Positions 51,701 through 63,130 of a DNA stretch of 64,000 nt are shown here, piece by piece; within the stretch, counting starts at the first letter, position 1; each line of letters begins with the position of its first letter. The notes under the pieces were generated by a model. The model was given only the letters and a program-made list of their open reading frames with translations, made no database searches and had not been told where the DNA came from. The stretch lies in NCBI GenBank assembly GCA_014526335.1, contig JACTAT010000012.1:1149318-1213317 (forward strand), written 5' to 3'. The stretch is from Chrysaora quinquecirrha (taxonomy: Eukaryota; Cnidaria; Scyphozoa; Semaeostomeae; Pelagiidae). The translations under genes and the position numbers were made by a program.

Positions 51701-52244
51701 TGCTATTAGCATAACAGTTTATTATTATTTATTAATTCCCATAGGAGCACATTCCGTTAAATAATCAAGCATGTATTTTTGCACTCATTCCTTTTGTCTT
51801 TTTGGTTTGATTATTCCACGGCATGTGCACTCGTGCATGCATGTTTTGCTCAGTGTTCGTCGCCAGTTGTAGAAGACGCTAGTAGAGGACGGATATCAAC
51901 TTTGTCATAGGCATTTGGCCTAGGAAAGTGGCCTAGGCATATGGCCTAAAAAAGTTTGGAGTTAGGCCACACATTTTTTGCTGCAAGGACATATAGATTG
52001 TGAGTTATACTTAGCTTTGTTTATTATTTATTTAACGCATTTATTTATGTAGCTATTTATTCCCGTTTTGTAGCTAAATTTATTCGCATTTATTCTTTGA
52101 CTTTCTCAATAATTTAGTTATTTAATATGATAATTTTTTTATTAAAGTGAACCATATCACACATGGAAACCAGGTCGTAATTGCTGTGTTGTGGGAATCT
52201 GCGTGTGGTTTGCGTTGAAATTTACGTGGCAAAAGACGGTTACA
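51701..52244 (+). repeat. BEL/Pao 3' LTR
   Basis: 544 bp, TGCTATTAGC to GGTTACA. By my reading only three substitutions from the 5' LTR plus lack of a 21-bp TATA-containing segment. Confidence 0.95.
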
Positions 52245-52915
52245 CCTTTGATTCGTGAATATATATTTTGGTGAAGTAACATAAAATTACAAGTAGTCAA
52301 GATACACACTCAAAAATTTGAGAACAGTGAACTTGGAAATCTCAATCGTGACCTCTTGCGTCTTGCTCAGCTCTACTGCCTGTCTGGTCAGACTAGTCGC
52401 GGGGTCGCAGCTGCTCTCGTCTCGAGAGTCGGCTGGAGAGACGGTGCTTAGGCACGCATAGCTAGGCCTGTTTCATAAAAAGATGTAAACAAAACGAAAA
52501 CTAGATATAACTCCAAAGTAAAAGTCGATTTTCTACAAAGTCATCAATCTTTTGCTCGGAACCATCACAGAAAAGTTTCTTCGATTCAGTTTACGACTAT
52601 GTCTTGAAAAACAAATCCTATAATATCCTATAGGGATCCTATAATAACAAGTCGCCCATTTTACGGCTGGACCATAAGTCGCCCATTTTCTTGCTCGCCC
52701 ATTTTACGGCGCTCAGAGCCACATCAGCTCTTTACAAAGCGATTATCACAAAGTTGAATACAAAAAGACCTTCCTGAAGTCTCCCAACAAGATGATTCAG
52801 TAACCAAATTTGTTGCTTTCTGCCAAGCTGTGATGATGTTTTCCCTCCATTGCCGACCAAAGTTCTCATGTAACCTGGGGGGTCACATTTTCAATGGCAA
52901 ATGCCTAATTGCAAG
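52245..52915 (+). repeat. Segmental duplication, copy A part 3
   Basis: Resumes the pre-insertion sequence: CCTTTGATTCGTGAATATATATTTTGGTG matches 57074 onward, is interrupted by unmatched sequence about 52330-52760, then 52765-52910 (CTTCCTGAAGTCTCCCAACA... GCCGACCAAAGTTCTC) matches 57548-57708. Confidence 0.8.
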
Positions 52916-54188
52916 CAACCACATCCCCAGGCCCCAAATCGAAATTCCTCGAATCTCAACCGTCAAATCGATTTTAGCCCTGGTTCCGGCATGGGTGTTA
53001 GGAAACGAGGTGTTTGTTTCCTCTCGATTAAAATCATACCTGATCTTCTCTGCTTCTTGGCAATTTGTAAGGCCTAGTTTAGTAAACGGACATGTTTTTT
53101 GTTTCTTGACAAAATGAGGCTGTCCTCGTTATTGACAAAGTGAGGCTGTCGCGCTGCGCTAAGAGAAGAAAAGAGATGGGAGAGAAACAAGGAGGCCGGG
53201 GACAATAGAGTGCATTGTTCTGTCTCCTTCCAAAATCTCAAGATGCGCGTGGCATTACGTCATGTCGATGTAGCCCAAAACTCAGGGAAGCGACGAAGAG
53301 AAACTGCTTAGACAGGGGGTAATGTTTGCAGCTGAATGATTAAATATTAGGCCATACTGGAAAAATAATAGAGACCCTGTAAAGTAGACTGAAGCGTTGA
53401 ATTGTTTATAAAATTTAAATATAAAATTTATAAAAGCTTGTTGTAAACGATGTCATGAATTTCATTGTTGAAGACAGATAAAAAATATACTCCTTACCTG
53501 TAAAGAAACTGCATGTAGTTGCTTCCTGCCATTGGGACACTGGCCAATTCACAATGTCGTTGGAAATCAACATGCAACGTTGTTTCAAAAAGGGCGCCAT
53601 GCTTAACTTTTGGACTCAGTTTGAAAATCCAGCTTTACAGCCATGGCTTCGCTTCTATATAAGGCAATATCTGATGCACGCGCATCTTGAGAATCTCAAA
53701 CACAGGAACGATCCAGGGGGGGGGGGGTGGAAGCGAAGTTGCGCATGCGTTCTCGTACTGGTTGGAAACGAGGCAAAACAGTGCCAGTTGATCAATGTAT
53801 GGCTGCCAGACGGCCACAAATAGTGTATCTTAGAAAATGCAATCTTCAATAATCGTACAAAAAGTGAATTTTATTAAGCAAAAGCAAAGTTTTGAACAAA
53901 CAAATTGAGATTTCATGCCTATTTGTGTGAATGGATTTTTGCAGAGAGGAAAGACAACTGTCGAGCCCAAGCCAGTCAAGAACCTCGATAGGACGACACG
54001 TTCAGTAGGAGAACAAGCCTGTCAGAATCTTAACTCAAAAATTGGCACCAGAAACAATTATTTTTTTCCGGGTTTAGAGTGAAAAGAAGGTTGTTGTTGG
54101 CATGTGTTTGTTTTTATTGGCTTGCATAAGGCTGAATATCAACTCAGAGTTAGAATCTTTAACTGATTTTGTGGTGGTATTAGGCTAG
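52916..54188. other. no gene seen
   Basis: Includes a 13-base G run near 53717 and a duplicated AGTGAGGCTGTC phrase near 53115-53150. No supported exon. Confidence 0.4.
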
Positions 54189-55000
54189 CTAGAGTCCCGT
54201 CGCCTTGAGTGGAGCGATTCGCATTTTTCTGATTTCTGACTGAGCAAAGTTAAATTTAAATTTCAAGGAGTTTGGGTTTAATAATTTAAGAAAAACCCGC
54301 GAAAATATTTTGCTGACGCCATTTCTTGTTTCTTCACCAACTTTTGATGTTTAGATTATTGCCGATAATTTGTTATAATATTTTGAAAGTTAGCAGTTTG
54401 AAATGAAATGCAAGTACCTTCGAAATATCTTGTCTTCATTTTTTTACTCTAACTTTCATGGTCATTTTTTCTGTCCCTGGGTTAATTTCTTTTTTTTTTT
54501 TTTTTTTTTTTTATAATATCATATAATTTCAACAAAACAAAACTCCTCAACATGTTCCTTCTCCATTCAAAAGTAAACTTTTGAAGAAAGTTTACAGATT
54601 TCGTGCGCAGTTTTCATTCCGGAGGTTATTTACCAGACGCTATGTGACCGGCCTATTTTCGTGTTGAGTGGAACGACTGCGTTCCGCACTAGTTCAAATA
54701 GAGAAAGCAACCGATGCTGCGATGCTACGAACGATTTTACTTACTTCTGCGCAGGCGATTCAGGTAAATTTCTATCGTTCCACTCATGGCGAACGGCCTA
54801 AATTTTTATCGATAAAGTAGTGCATAGTTATCACATTCTTGTGGAGAGACGAAAGAACTGATTGAAGTGGAATTACATGCGAATACAGATAATGCCATAA
54901 GGAACATATCTATGATAAGTTTTTTTCTTATTATTGCGTGAAAGGACGGTAAAATATTATTTATCCTGAAAACGTTCCACTCAAGGCGACGGGACTCTAG
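54189..55000. mobile_element. 812-bp inverted-repeat element
   Basis: 28-bp terminal inverted repeats with one mismatch: CTAGAGTCCCGTCGCCTTGA..GGAxCG at 54189-54216 and its complement at 54973-55000. The core motif GAGTGGAACG recurs inside as a nested inverted pair (about 54665 and 54774). A T-run of about 24 lies near 54490-54513. No transposase ORF. Confidence 0.85.
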
Positions 55001-56139
55001 ATCTAGTTTGATGACGAAGATGCTTAACAAAAACAATACAATAACACACTGTTAAACGTCAATGATATTGTATTCTGGATGATTGAACTTTATAAAGGAA
55101 GATCAGATTAATTTTTCTGTTACTTAACATTATACCCATGCAAACACAAATACAATAATATACAATTTTCTGTGAATATTACTTTGTAAACCTACTACTT
55201 TGTAAACCGATTAATTCGTGAATATTACTTTGTAAACAAACATCATATATGTGATAAGTTGTATACACCATATGATAAAAGTCTATTTTTAAGGTCTTTT
55301 TGCCTCCTTGTTTCGCTCTGGTATGCCACTACTGGTTGCTTAAGGATTCTTCATTTGCCAGTCATTATTACTACCTGCAGTGTAAAAGAACGGCATTAAA
55401 CTTTTCTGTACAATAACAGGTATAAATGAAGAGCACAAGATTCAGTTCTATGAGCATATGAGCTCCTTGTGATAAATATTTAAGATAAGAGCAAGTTCAT
55501 TTAAAGATTTGTAGACGAAATTCTTGTATTTTCCTTAATACAGTTAGATTTTCAATCCCACTTGGAATTCAGTTTTCAATCCCACTTTGCATTTAATACA
55601 AAATACAAGGAAAGGCTTCATGTTATTTGATCTTATTTGGTATGTATTTAACAGTGAGTGGGTACAGGGGTAAAAGTTGATATTTCCTCATAAGTGCACC
55701 TTGCCTAAGGATTGGTTTCCCTTGTGTTGGAAAATAGACAAAGTTCTAACCATCTAGCAAAAATTTGTTCCTACTGGCTTATTTAAATTGAGACATGTGC
55801 AAAGATAGGGTAATGAAGGAATTTTTCTTTCCATGTTTGCTTTCTTTATTAAAGTTAAAAAGCCATGAGAACTTAGGCATAACATAGGGCTGACTGTGAT
55901 AAAATAAGAATGTGATAGGCCTAAATGTTTATGCCTCTCCAGTCTCCAATCTGCTAATTCACGGAATTTCACATTTTGTTTGGGCAAATTTAAGATTTAC
56001 GCTTAACCACTGAAATCTTTCAATTATTTAGAAATAAATTCGGTAATAAATCAAACGCCGTAAAATAAGATGGTTCTGAGGGGAAGGGTGTTTCCACTTC
56101 CATTGACGACACTTACAGTGTACCGAAGGACCGCAGCTC
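55001..56139. other. no gene seen
   Basis: AT-rich unique-looking sequence. TTTGTAAACC is repeated around 55180-55230. No exon. Confidence 0.4.
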
Positions 56140-57708
56140 AGGATCACAGGCAGCGTGCCTTCAATAAATCGGCTTTTCGTCATGGCAAACCTGAAAAGTA
56201 GGGGTCATAAATACAGCCGAAATGCCAATTTGGAGAGGGGCGCTTCGGGGCGCTTTGAAACTTTTAAATACCTGAAGAATTTATCTTTCAACTCATGCAA
56301 TCAATGTACAAAGAGCCCCTAAGGAATTTATGAAACAACGCTACAAACTTGGTCCATCTTCTGCGAGATCTCATGGGCGCCATCTTCGCGAAACATGCCT
56401 CGCCAGAGGAACGAAGAATCACTCACTGCCTGCCTTTGTGCTGCCTATTTTCTAGACTTACTACATGAGTCGCAGTTATCGCTATTGAATTGAATTGCTG
56501 GACGCTCAAACTAACGACTCATTCCCTTTCGTGTTGCGAAAGTGGATTGAAATCTGCTGCCTCGTTTCCATTATTCTGTTCGGCTAAAGATGTGGCGACC
56601 CCCCGACAGAAATTTCTCTCATCTCACTTTTGCTGTGTTTTCAACTCGACTCGACTCGGCTGAGAAATATTTGAAATAAATTCATATGAAAATGCTTATT
56701 TTTCTGTCGCTTTTAATAAATCAGCTCATCTTTTTCTGCTCTTGCCGAAAAAAACCATCATATCATGTAAATTTTGAGTCAGGTCAGACTTGCTCTTAAA
56801 TATTTTGAGCAAACTGCAGGACGACACCGAAAACATGAAAATAAAACAACAAACAACAAAATGAAGCAACAAACATTCGGTTTGCAATTTTTTCTTCTTA
56901 ACATGATTTCAACGTCTAACAGACATACAGTTTGGTAATCGGATTGATGAGGGCTACTTCTAAACAAACAAACCAAAAAGTCTACCTATATACTTCAAGA
57001 GTATTTAGTCCTCAAATAGCGATGTGAAAACTCGCCAGTGCACTTTCAAATTTGATTCAGCTTTACTGTAAAATGCCTTTTGATTCGAGAATATATATTT
57101 TGGTGAAGTAACATAAAATTACAAGTAGTCTAGATACACACTCATAAAATTTGAGAGGAGTCGACTGTATACCGTTTTTGGCGTGGAAAGCCGGAAAACA
57201 CATCAGCTCAAAATTTAGAAAATCAGATTCAGAGAAAATTGCAAAATGCAAAACTTATAAAACATATCTAGACAAAATATCAGAAGGCTGAATCAAATTC
57301 CACTTGGTGCAAGCAGAAGGATTTATACCAAATGTTCTGTATCATACAAATAATAATTGAAGTTTGAAATATTTACGTACAGTTCAGTTGTTTGCCGGTT
57401 TAAATCAGTTCTTCGGCCTGTTTTGTGCTTGCCGTGAATATGAATCCAAAAGTCGGACAAAACAGAAGAAAAATTTCTTTTTTCACATCCAATTTGAGCA
57501 GCGTAGAGTACATTTACAAAGCAATTTTACAGATTTGAATGCAACAAAACCTTCCTGAAGTCTCCCAACAAGAAGATTCAGTAGGTAACCAATTTTGTGG
57601 CTTTCTGCGAAGCTGTGATGATGTTTTCCTCCATTGCCGACCAAAGTTCTCGTGTAATCCTGGGGGTCACATTTTCAGAAAAATAAACGGAAAATGCCTC
57701 ATTGCGGC
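56140..57708 (+). repeat. Segmental duplication, copy B (empty site)
   Basis: Colinear with 43865-44173 + 44413-45023 + 52245-52910. It lacks the 240-bp insertion and the BEL element. The unfilled target reads TACTGTAAAATGCCTTTTGATTCG near 57064-57087. The start (to 56452) is almost identical to copy A, the rest more diverged. Confidence 0.85.
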
Positions 57709-57740
57709 CACTTTATGCCACTTTTGAAATCGCTAAATCA

Positions 57741-57792
57741 ACCAATCAGAATGCTTATTTCGAAATGCTGACTCATAACTTTTCTGATTGGT
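57741..57792. repeat. 11-bp inverted CCAAT pair
   Basis: ACCAATCAGAA and TTCTGATTGGT, 30 nt apart. A similar pair at 42141-42182 suggests ends of a small repeat or paired CCAAT boxes. Confidence 0.6.
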
Positions 57793-57814
57793 GCACCAAT
57801 TTTTTGGTGCGGGC

Positions 57815-58051
57815 TTTTTTTTTTTTAAGACGCTATATCATAAGATACATGGTCTACAATGCTAACAAAAATACAAAATATTAAAATTACAAAATAAAGT
57901 AAAGTAAAACTAACAGTTAAATTTGTCAATCATCTATAGAAGGTAAAATTATCATTATTCTAATTCCAGACAAGCTTACTTCTCTAAAGCAGTACGTTTG
58001 TCGTAAATGTCATGAGTGAAGGCACTGAAATTCTCTAGGAAGACTTTATTC
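57815..58051 (-). other. LINE 3' UTR and poly(A) tail
   Basis: AT-rich non-coding tail of the L2-like element ending in 12-13 A residues on the minus strand, the signature of target-primed insertion. Confidence 0.7.
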
Positions 58052-59855
58052 TCATTCGTCATTAAATATATAAATTTTGGTTTGCAGAGGGATAGTTGTA
58101 AAGTTTGGATAAAGGCTGTGGATTTGATTAAAAAAAATTTCTCTTTCAAAATTATATTGACTACATACTAGGACAAAATGTATTTCATCTTCTACAATAT
58201 TTTTGCAGTATTTACAGTATCTTTCGTTTCTATCAATAGGTGGTTTATAGTGTCTACCTTTTTCGATAGCTAGGCAGTGATCACTTAATCTTAGTTTTGA
58301 CATTATTCTTCTATGTCTTCTAGTTGGGATTAGATCAAGATATTTTTCGTAAATTATTTGATTTTTATAGGATTTGTACGTCAAAGCTTTGGAACAGTCA
58401 TTTATGTATGTTCTCCAGTAAATGCTGTAGTTTGTTTCTAGTGCTTTCCTTGTAGCAGTCTTAGAAAGAGAGGTTAGTGTTGAATTGGTCAATCCATTAG
58501 TTTTTAGCTCGTCTGTTAGTTGGTTAATGAAAGATACAATTGTTTTTCGATCTGTAACAGATCTTTCATATTCAAGAGCTTGTGTGACAAGTGAATCTGG
58601 CTCAGAGTAATGTAAGATATGCTTTATGAAATTATTGGTCCTACAGCTTACCGAAATGTTTAAAGGGAAGCGGCCTAGATCTCCTCTTACTAGAGCATTG
58701 GTTGTAGATCTGTTTACTCCAAGTATGCGTTTTAAAAACTGTGTATGGATTTTTCAATTTCATTTTTGTCCCAATCAGTCTGGCTAAAGTTAAGGTAAGG
58801 CCCCCACACTTCCGATCCATACAAGAGTATTGGGGCAATCATTGAATCAAAAAGTTTTAGAGCTAATTTAACAGGAAGGTATTTTAGTTTAAATCTACTG
58901 TTAAGGGCTAGTAGGGCGCGGTTCGCTTTAGTACTAAGCATATGCAAAGATTCTTTAAAATTACATGCCGCATTCAGAGTAATACCAAGGTAAGTGAATT
59001 CCGTCACATTTTCCAGCGGATTACCATTAATGTAGAAACATCTTTTATATTTTGTGTTATTTTTATAAAAGGTCATACATTTAGACTTATCGCTATTCAC
59101 TTCAAGTTTCCAGTTTTTACAATAATCGCTGAGGCTATTTAGACAGTTTTGTAAACCATTATGAGAAGCAGAGAGAATGATTAGGTCGTCGGCGTAAAAA
59201 AGGCAAGTTATTTGTTCATGTCCAAGATTCAGAGGGATGAGTTACTTTTGTTAAGATCGTCAATTAGATCGTTTATGAATACATTGAAAAGTGTAGGACT
59301 TAGAGGACATCCTTGTCGAACACCTTTCGAGCATCTAAAAAAGTTTGTACACTGATTGTTTAATTTTACAGCACATTCAGTATTTAAGTACATGCACTGA
59401 ATAATTTCTAAAATTTGTTATCGATTCCTTTACTTCGCAGTTTTTGGAAGAGGCCATTGTGCCAAACATTATCGAAAGCTTTACGAAAGTCGATAAATGC
59501 TGCGTGCACCTTTTTTTTAGAATCATCATGTACATGCTTATTTATTAGAGCCTTAAGAGTAAGTAGGTGATCAGAAGTACGTTTAGCATTTTGAAACCCA
59601 ATTTGATTTTTGTGAATTAATTTGTTGAAACTTACAAAAGATTTAAGTCTGTTATTAAGAATCAAGCAGAAAAGTTTAAGCAATGCATTGCCAACACAGA
59701 TACCACGATAGTTGTCGGGATCTGATTTATTTCCCTTTTTGTACACAGGCGTGATAAGACCTTTACACCAAGTTTTAGGTACTGTCCCTGTTTTGAGGAC
59801 CAAGTTAAATATCACTTTGATCAACTGAAGCAGGTCGGAGGGCTATGTTTAATCA
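58052..59855 (-). pseudogene. L2-like LINE reverse transcriptase, several frameshifts
   Basis: Minus strand: LITPVYKKGNKSDPDNYRG, HAAFIDFRKAFDNVWHNGL (motif A Asp), shift near 59408, KGVRQGCPLSPTLFNVFIND (motif B), shift near 59235, CLFYADDLIILSASH (YADD near 59190), EFTYLGITLNAACNF, LKLFDSMIAPILLYGSEVW, shift near 58740, and a C-terminal Cys/His cluster (YCKYCKNIVEDEIHFVLVC) typical of this LINE group. Single-base indels alone separate the pieces, so divergence is modest. Confidence 0.9.
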
Positions 59856-59857
59856 TT

Positions 59858-61438
59858 TCATTGCTTATACCATCGAAACCGACAGCTTTTTGTTTTCAAT
59901 TTTTCAACTGCTTCAATGAATTCATTATTATCTATTTCTTTGGTTAGGATCGAGCTGTCGCTATTAACGCTAATATTCGTTGTCTCAGGGTAATGCCTAT
60001 AACTTTCTGTTTCATTGGATGCGAAAAGCTTTTTGTAATAGTTTTCCCATACTAGACCATCTTGAATTGCGATAGGTTTTTGTGAGATGTTTTCATTGAA
60101 TTCCTTCCAGTTATTCCAGAAGTTATCTTGGTTGGAGTCTTGTTGAAGTTTTGAGATCTGATCATTCCAAAAGTTTTTACGCTTGGTGTGTTGAAGAGAT
60201 TTGTATACTTTTAGTTTTTCACGGTATCTAACTCTAGCGATCTCGTTAAAAGGGTCCGATTGTTTATACTTGGAAAGTTTGTTTACTTCTTTTTTCAAAG
60301 CCTTACAATCTGAATCGAACCATTTCTTTTTGTTTGGGGAGTTGTTGGCTTTGTTGCGCCTTATCATAGGTTTTGATTTTAATGAGTTTTTGGCCGCAAG
60401 GTAAAAAATGTCGGTTAGCTCTGATGCCAATGCATTAATATCTTTACAATTTTTAACCTTATTTAGTAAGTTTGAAATAGTGTCCCTAACCGCTGAAGTT
60501 CCAATAGCTCTTTTAAATTTTTCAGGGGACTCGTCATCCCATTTAAATTTATTTAAGTTTGTCCATTCGTAATGTCGTTTCGGTTTATTCAATGGTTTTC
60601 TGTCTGGTATATGAACAGTTATTTTACAATGATCGGAAAGACAAGATTGTTCGCTAACATAGAAGAGAGAAATTTTATCGTATAAGGTTTGAGAAGCAAT
60701 GCCATAGTCAATACTACTTGCGCCATTATGGGAAAAGCAGGTTAGGTTGCCGATGACGTCGCCAAATTTTCTACCGTTAAGTATTCTTAGATTTGTAGAT
60801 TTACACAGATTGATTAGATTTCTACCATGGTTATTTGAATCACTTAGATCACAATTGTATCTTTTAATGAAATGTCCTAAGTTAGGAATGACCAATTCAC
60901 CATCAGATGTATGTTTAGTTTCAGGAATGTGGTCTGGAAGGCAATTAGTACGAGCGTTAAAGTCACCTATCAATAATATATCGTCTGTATCGCACGAGCA
61001 GTCTATAATATCGTCAATGAGGTCATCGAATATTTCATGTGAATAGTATTTAGAGTCTACAGGTGGAATATAAGCTGCACAAATCTTAAGGTTATTTTTG
61101 CAGTTTTGGAAAACATTTTTGTCTATTTCTAACCAGATATAATTGTTATTAACTTTAAGAACTTTTATTTGATTCTGTAAATATATTTTACAGTAAGCTA
61201 GGATACCTCCTGAGCTTCTACCTGAAGCATTCTTATTTATCTTATTTGGGGATACTTCAATTTTAAAAAAGTTTGGAATATCTTTATTGACATGGGTACA
61301 TCCCCAACACTCAGTAAGGAAATTAATATCACTAACAAGGGTTGGTTCAATGTCAGGTAATTTACAACCGAAACTGTTATGCAGACCATGAATGTTAAGA
61401 TGGCTAACAGTGAAATCAAAACTCGATTTTAGGTTCAT
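59858..61438 (-). CDS. L2-like LINE ORF2 N-terminus: APE endonuclease
   Basis: Start ATG at 61438 (MNLKSSFDFTVSHLNIHGL). Endonuclease motifs in order: SHLNIHGL, ECWGCTH, SGGILAYCK, CAAYIPPVDSKYY, DILLIGDFNARTN (catalytic Asp/Asn), SSIDYGIAS, and LSDHCKITVHI (catalytic His). It nicks the target to prime reverse transcription. After residue 290 comes the linker to the RT (KKWFDSDCKALKKEVNKL). It is intact for 526 residues and then shifts near 59858 into the RT. Confidence 0.9.
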   Translation of the reverse strand: MNLKSSFDFTVSHLNIHGLHNSFGCKLPDIEPTLVSDINFLTECWGCTHVNKDIPNFFKIEVSPNKINKNASGRSSGGILAYCKIYLQNQIKVLKVNNNYIWLEIDKNVFQNCKNNLKICAAYIPPVDSKYYSHEIFDDLIDDIIDCSCDTDDILLIGDFNARTNCLPDHIPETKHTSDGELVIPNLGHFIKRYNCDLSDSNNHGRNLINLCKSTNLRILNGRKFGDVIGNLTCFSHNGASSIDYGIASQTLYDKISLFYVSEQSCLSDHCKITVHIPDRKPLNKPKRHYEWTNLNKFKWDDESPEKFKRAIGTSAVRDTISNLLNKVKNCKDINALASELTDIFYLAAKNSLKSKPMIRRNKANNSPNKKKWFDSDCKALKKEVNKLSKYKQSDPFNEIARVRYREKLKVYKSLQHTKRKNFWNDQISKLQQDSNQDNFWNNWKEFNENISQKPIAIQDGLVWENYYKKLFASNETESYRHYPETTNISVNSDSSILTKEIDNNEFIEAVEKLKTKSCRFRWYKQ

Positions 61439-61580
61439 TATGGAACAAGTACAAGTACGAGGTTGGCAAATGGAGAACTGTAAGGTAAAGGAGGAGACTT
61501 AAATAAGCAGTAATTAACTTACTATTTAGATTTCAAATGTAACTATATAAAAAAGAAAAAAAGAAATCAAATCAAAATTA
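61439..61580 (-). other. ORF1-ORF2 spacer of L2-like LINE
   Basis: 142 nt between the two LINE ORFs. No ORF. Confidence 0.6.
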
Positions 61581-63023
61581 TTACCAAATTGTAAAGTTTT
61601 TCTTTTCGAAGCCAAAAAATAGAGATTTTATTTCTGAGATGAAAATCTTGAGGCCGGTACGATCCAAGTGCTTTGCGTCATTTAACATTTGTGAGTTGAT
61701 GGAGGAATGGTGCATGATGGTGATAGGGGTATTCCAAGGCAGATCAGCGCATGTTCTTTCCAAAATTCCATTTGCCTTTAGCACTTTATATTGTTGGAAA
61801 TCAGAACGGGGAAGAATACTTGATATTGAAACCTCAGCTTCAGGGAACTTTGCATGTATAGACTCAAAAGCATTCATCAACAACAGGTGGAATTGATCAG
61901 TAGTTGATGTTTCTATGTCATTAGTGCCAAGGTGCAGAAGGATTTTTTTAACATTTGGTAGTTCGATGTCTTTTAAACGTTCAGGAAGCTGTTGTAATGT
62001 AGGGCAGCGAATTTTTGCTATTGGAGAGGGGAAACGCCTGGCAGAGATATAGCGGATGTTAGAATCGCCAATCAGGACATTCTCTTGTTCGAATGACCTT
62101 ATTTGATTTGGTGGACTTTGGTTTGATAATGGGGATTCGTTTGTTGCATTACTTTGTTGTAATTGGTTTGATTTAGTTTGAGGTACTTGAGATGTGGGTT
62201 TTTGATTCCATGGATGATTCATTGATGTTGGATGTTTTGGTTTAGTTGATGCTAGGTATCTTGGCGGTGGAGGTGGCTGCGTAGGTGCAGTAGTTGCAGG
62301 AAAGTTGTCGATCGAATTATATATTTCTGGAATAGAAATCTGGGGGGTTGAAGGTGACGATTGTGAAATTGCATAATCAACTTCTTTCGAGATGTTTCTG
62401 GTTATTTTATGCTCCAGATTTGCGACATCTGAGTTGACATCTTTGCGCAATTTTTCAAGCATGGCTTTTGTTTCTTTTTCAAACGTTTCATACCTGTATG
62501 TTACCTCGTTTATTGTGCTTTGTTGGGCAGAAATGGCATTCTCTAATTTTTTTTGCTTTTTAATGATATCATCTACGTTTTCTGATAGACCTTTGTTGCT
62601 CTCTTCGATAGAGAAACAACGTGTCTGGCATTCTTTCAATTGAGCGTCCATTGACTCGATTTTTTTAATTGAGGGCATGACTGCATCAAATTTGAATTTC
62701 AAATCCTTCATGGATTGCTGCAATTCGGTGAACATGGAAAGAATTTTTTGTTGCCAGGTGCTTTCTTGGATGTGTTGCAAGCTGTCATTAACCTCCGTGG
62801 TAACATTGTCTTCCAAAACGATTGGAATCTCTAATTCTTCAGAAATAGAGATGTTGACAGGCTCTTCCGTGTTGAGATCAAGGTTGACTTCGTTCGAGTC
62901 ATTATGGAAGATTATTTCGATTAAACTTACATGCGAAGGTTCTTGATTTTCTTCGTCAATTGCCTTAAGAATATCGTAATAGAACTTAATAAAGTTCAAT
63001 AGGTGTTCAGGATTGCCTTGCAC
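61581..63023 (-). CDS. L2-like LINE ORF1: coiled coil + SGNH esterase
   Basis: 480-residue frame counted from a GTG; no ATG precedes it and the frame is open upstream into the microsatellite. Residues about 95-215 are long heptad-like coiled coil (FTELQQSMKDLKFKF, LEKLRKDVNSDVANLEHKI). A Pro/Gln/Ser linker follows (PTQPPPPPRYL). The last 165 residues are an SGNH esterase: ENVLIGDSNIRYISARRF (Ser), LLHLGTNDIE (Asn), SISSILPRSDFQQYKV, LNDAKHLDRTGLK (Asp-x-x-His). Coiled-coil trimerisation plus esterase is known from ORF1 of zebrafish-type L2/CR1 elements. Triad residues appear intact. Confidence 0.85.
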   Translation of the reverse strand: MQGNPEHLLNFIKFYYDILKAIDEENQEPSHVSLIEIIFHNDSNEVNLDLNTEEPVNISISEELEIPIVLEDNVTTEVNDSLQHIQESTWQQKILSMFTELQQSMKDLKFKFDAVMPSIKKIESMDAQLKECQTRCFSIEESNKGLSENVDDIIKKQKKLENAISAQQSTINEVTYRYETFEKETKAMLEKLRKDVNSDVANLEHKITRNISKEVDYAISQSSPSTPQISIPEIYNSIDNFPATTAPTQPPPPPRYLASTKPKHPTSMNHPWNQKPTSQVPQTKSNQLQQSNATNESPLSNQSPPNQIRSFEQENVLIGDSNIRYISARRFPSPIAKIRCPTLQQLPERLKDIELPNVKKILLHLGTNDIETSTTDQFHLLLMNAFESIHAKFPEAEVSISSILPRSDFQQYKVLKANGILERTCADLPWNTPITIMHHSSINSQMLNDAKHLDRTGLKIFISEIKSLFFGFEKKNFTIW

Positions 63024-63076
63024 CAGGATTTTTCTTTTGGCTGAGAATAATTGTATGCACAGTCTATTATTACAAA

Positions 63077-63078
<2 letters not shown>

Positions 63079-63130
<52 letters not shown>

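Larger units (their letters stand above)
45024..52244 (+). mobile_element. BEL/Pao LTR retrotransposon, complete but defective
   Basis: 7.22-kb element with 5' LTR (565 bp), gag, protease, RT, RNase H, integrase, polypurine tract and 3' LTR (544 bp), flanked by CCTTT. LTRs start TG and end CA. Domain order gag-PR-RT-RH-IN in nominally one frame, plus the DUF1758-like protease and Pao-type A17 region, identify BEL/Pao. There is no envelope-like ORF. Three TGA codons and about three frameshifts interrupt the polyprotein. Confidence 0.95.
57815..63060 (-). mobile_element. L2-like LINE, near full length
   Basis: Minus strand, in order: ORF1 with coiled coil and SGNH esterase (63023-61581), ORF2 with APE endonuclease (61438-59858) and RT (59855-58052), a 3' UTR, and a poly(A) tail seen as the T run at 57816-57828. 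The 5' side ends in a TTA microsatellite with no ATG for ORF1, so the copy may lack its very start. At least four frameshifts lie in the RT half. Clade by motif: CR1/L2/jockey group. Confidence 0.85.

Noticed and set aside
53160..53760. Possible inverted relation to 44330-44410
   Set aside because: Only two short similar patches (AGAAGAAAAGAGATGGGAGAGA and a G-rich GGTGGAAGCG block) are shared, and the spacing differs; too weak to call.
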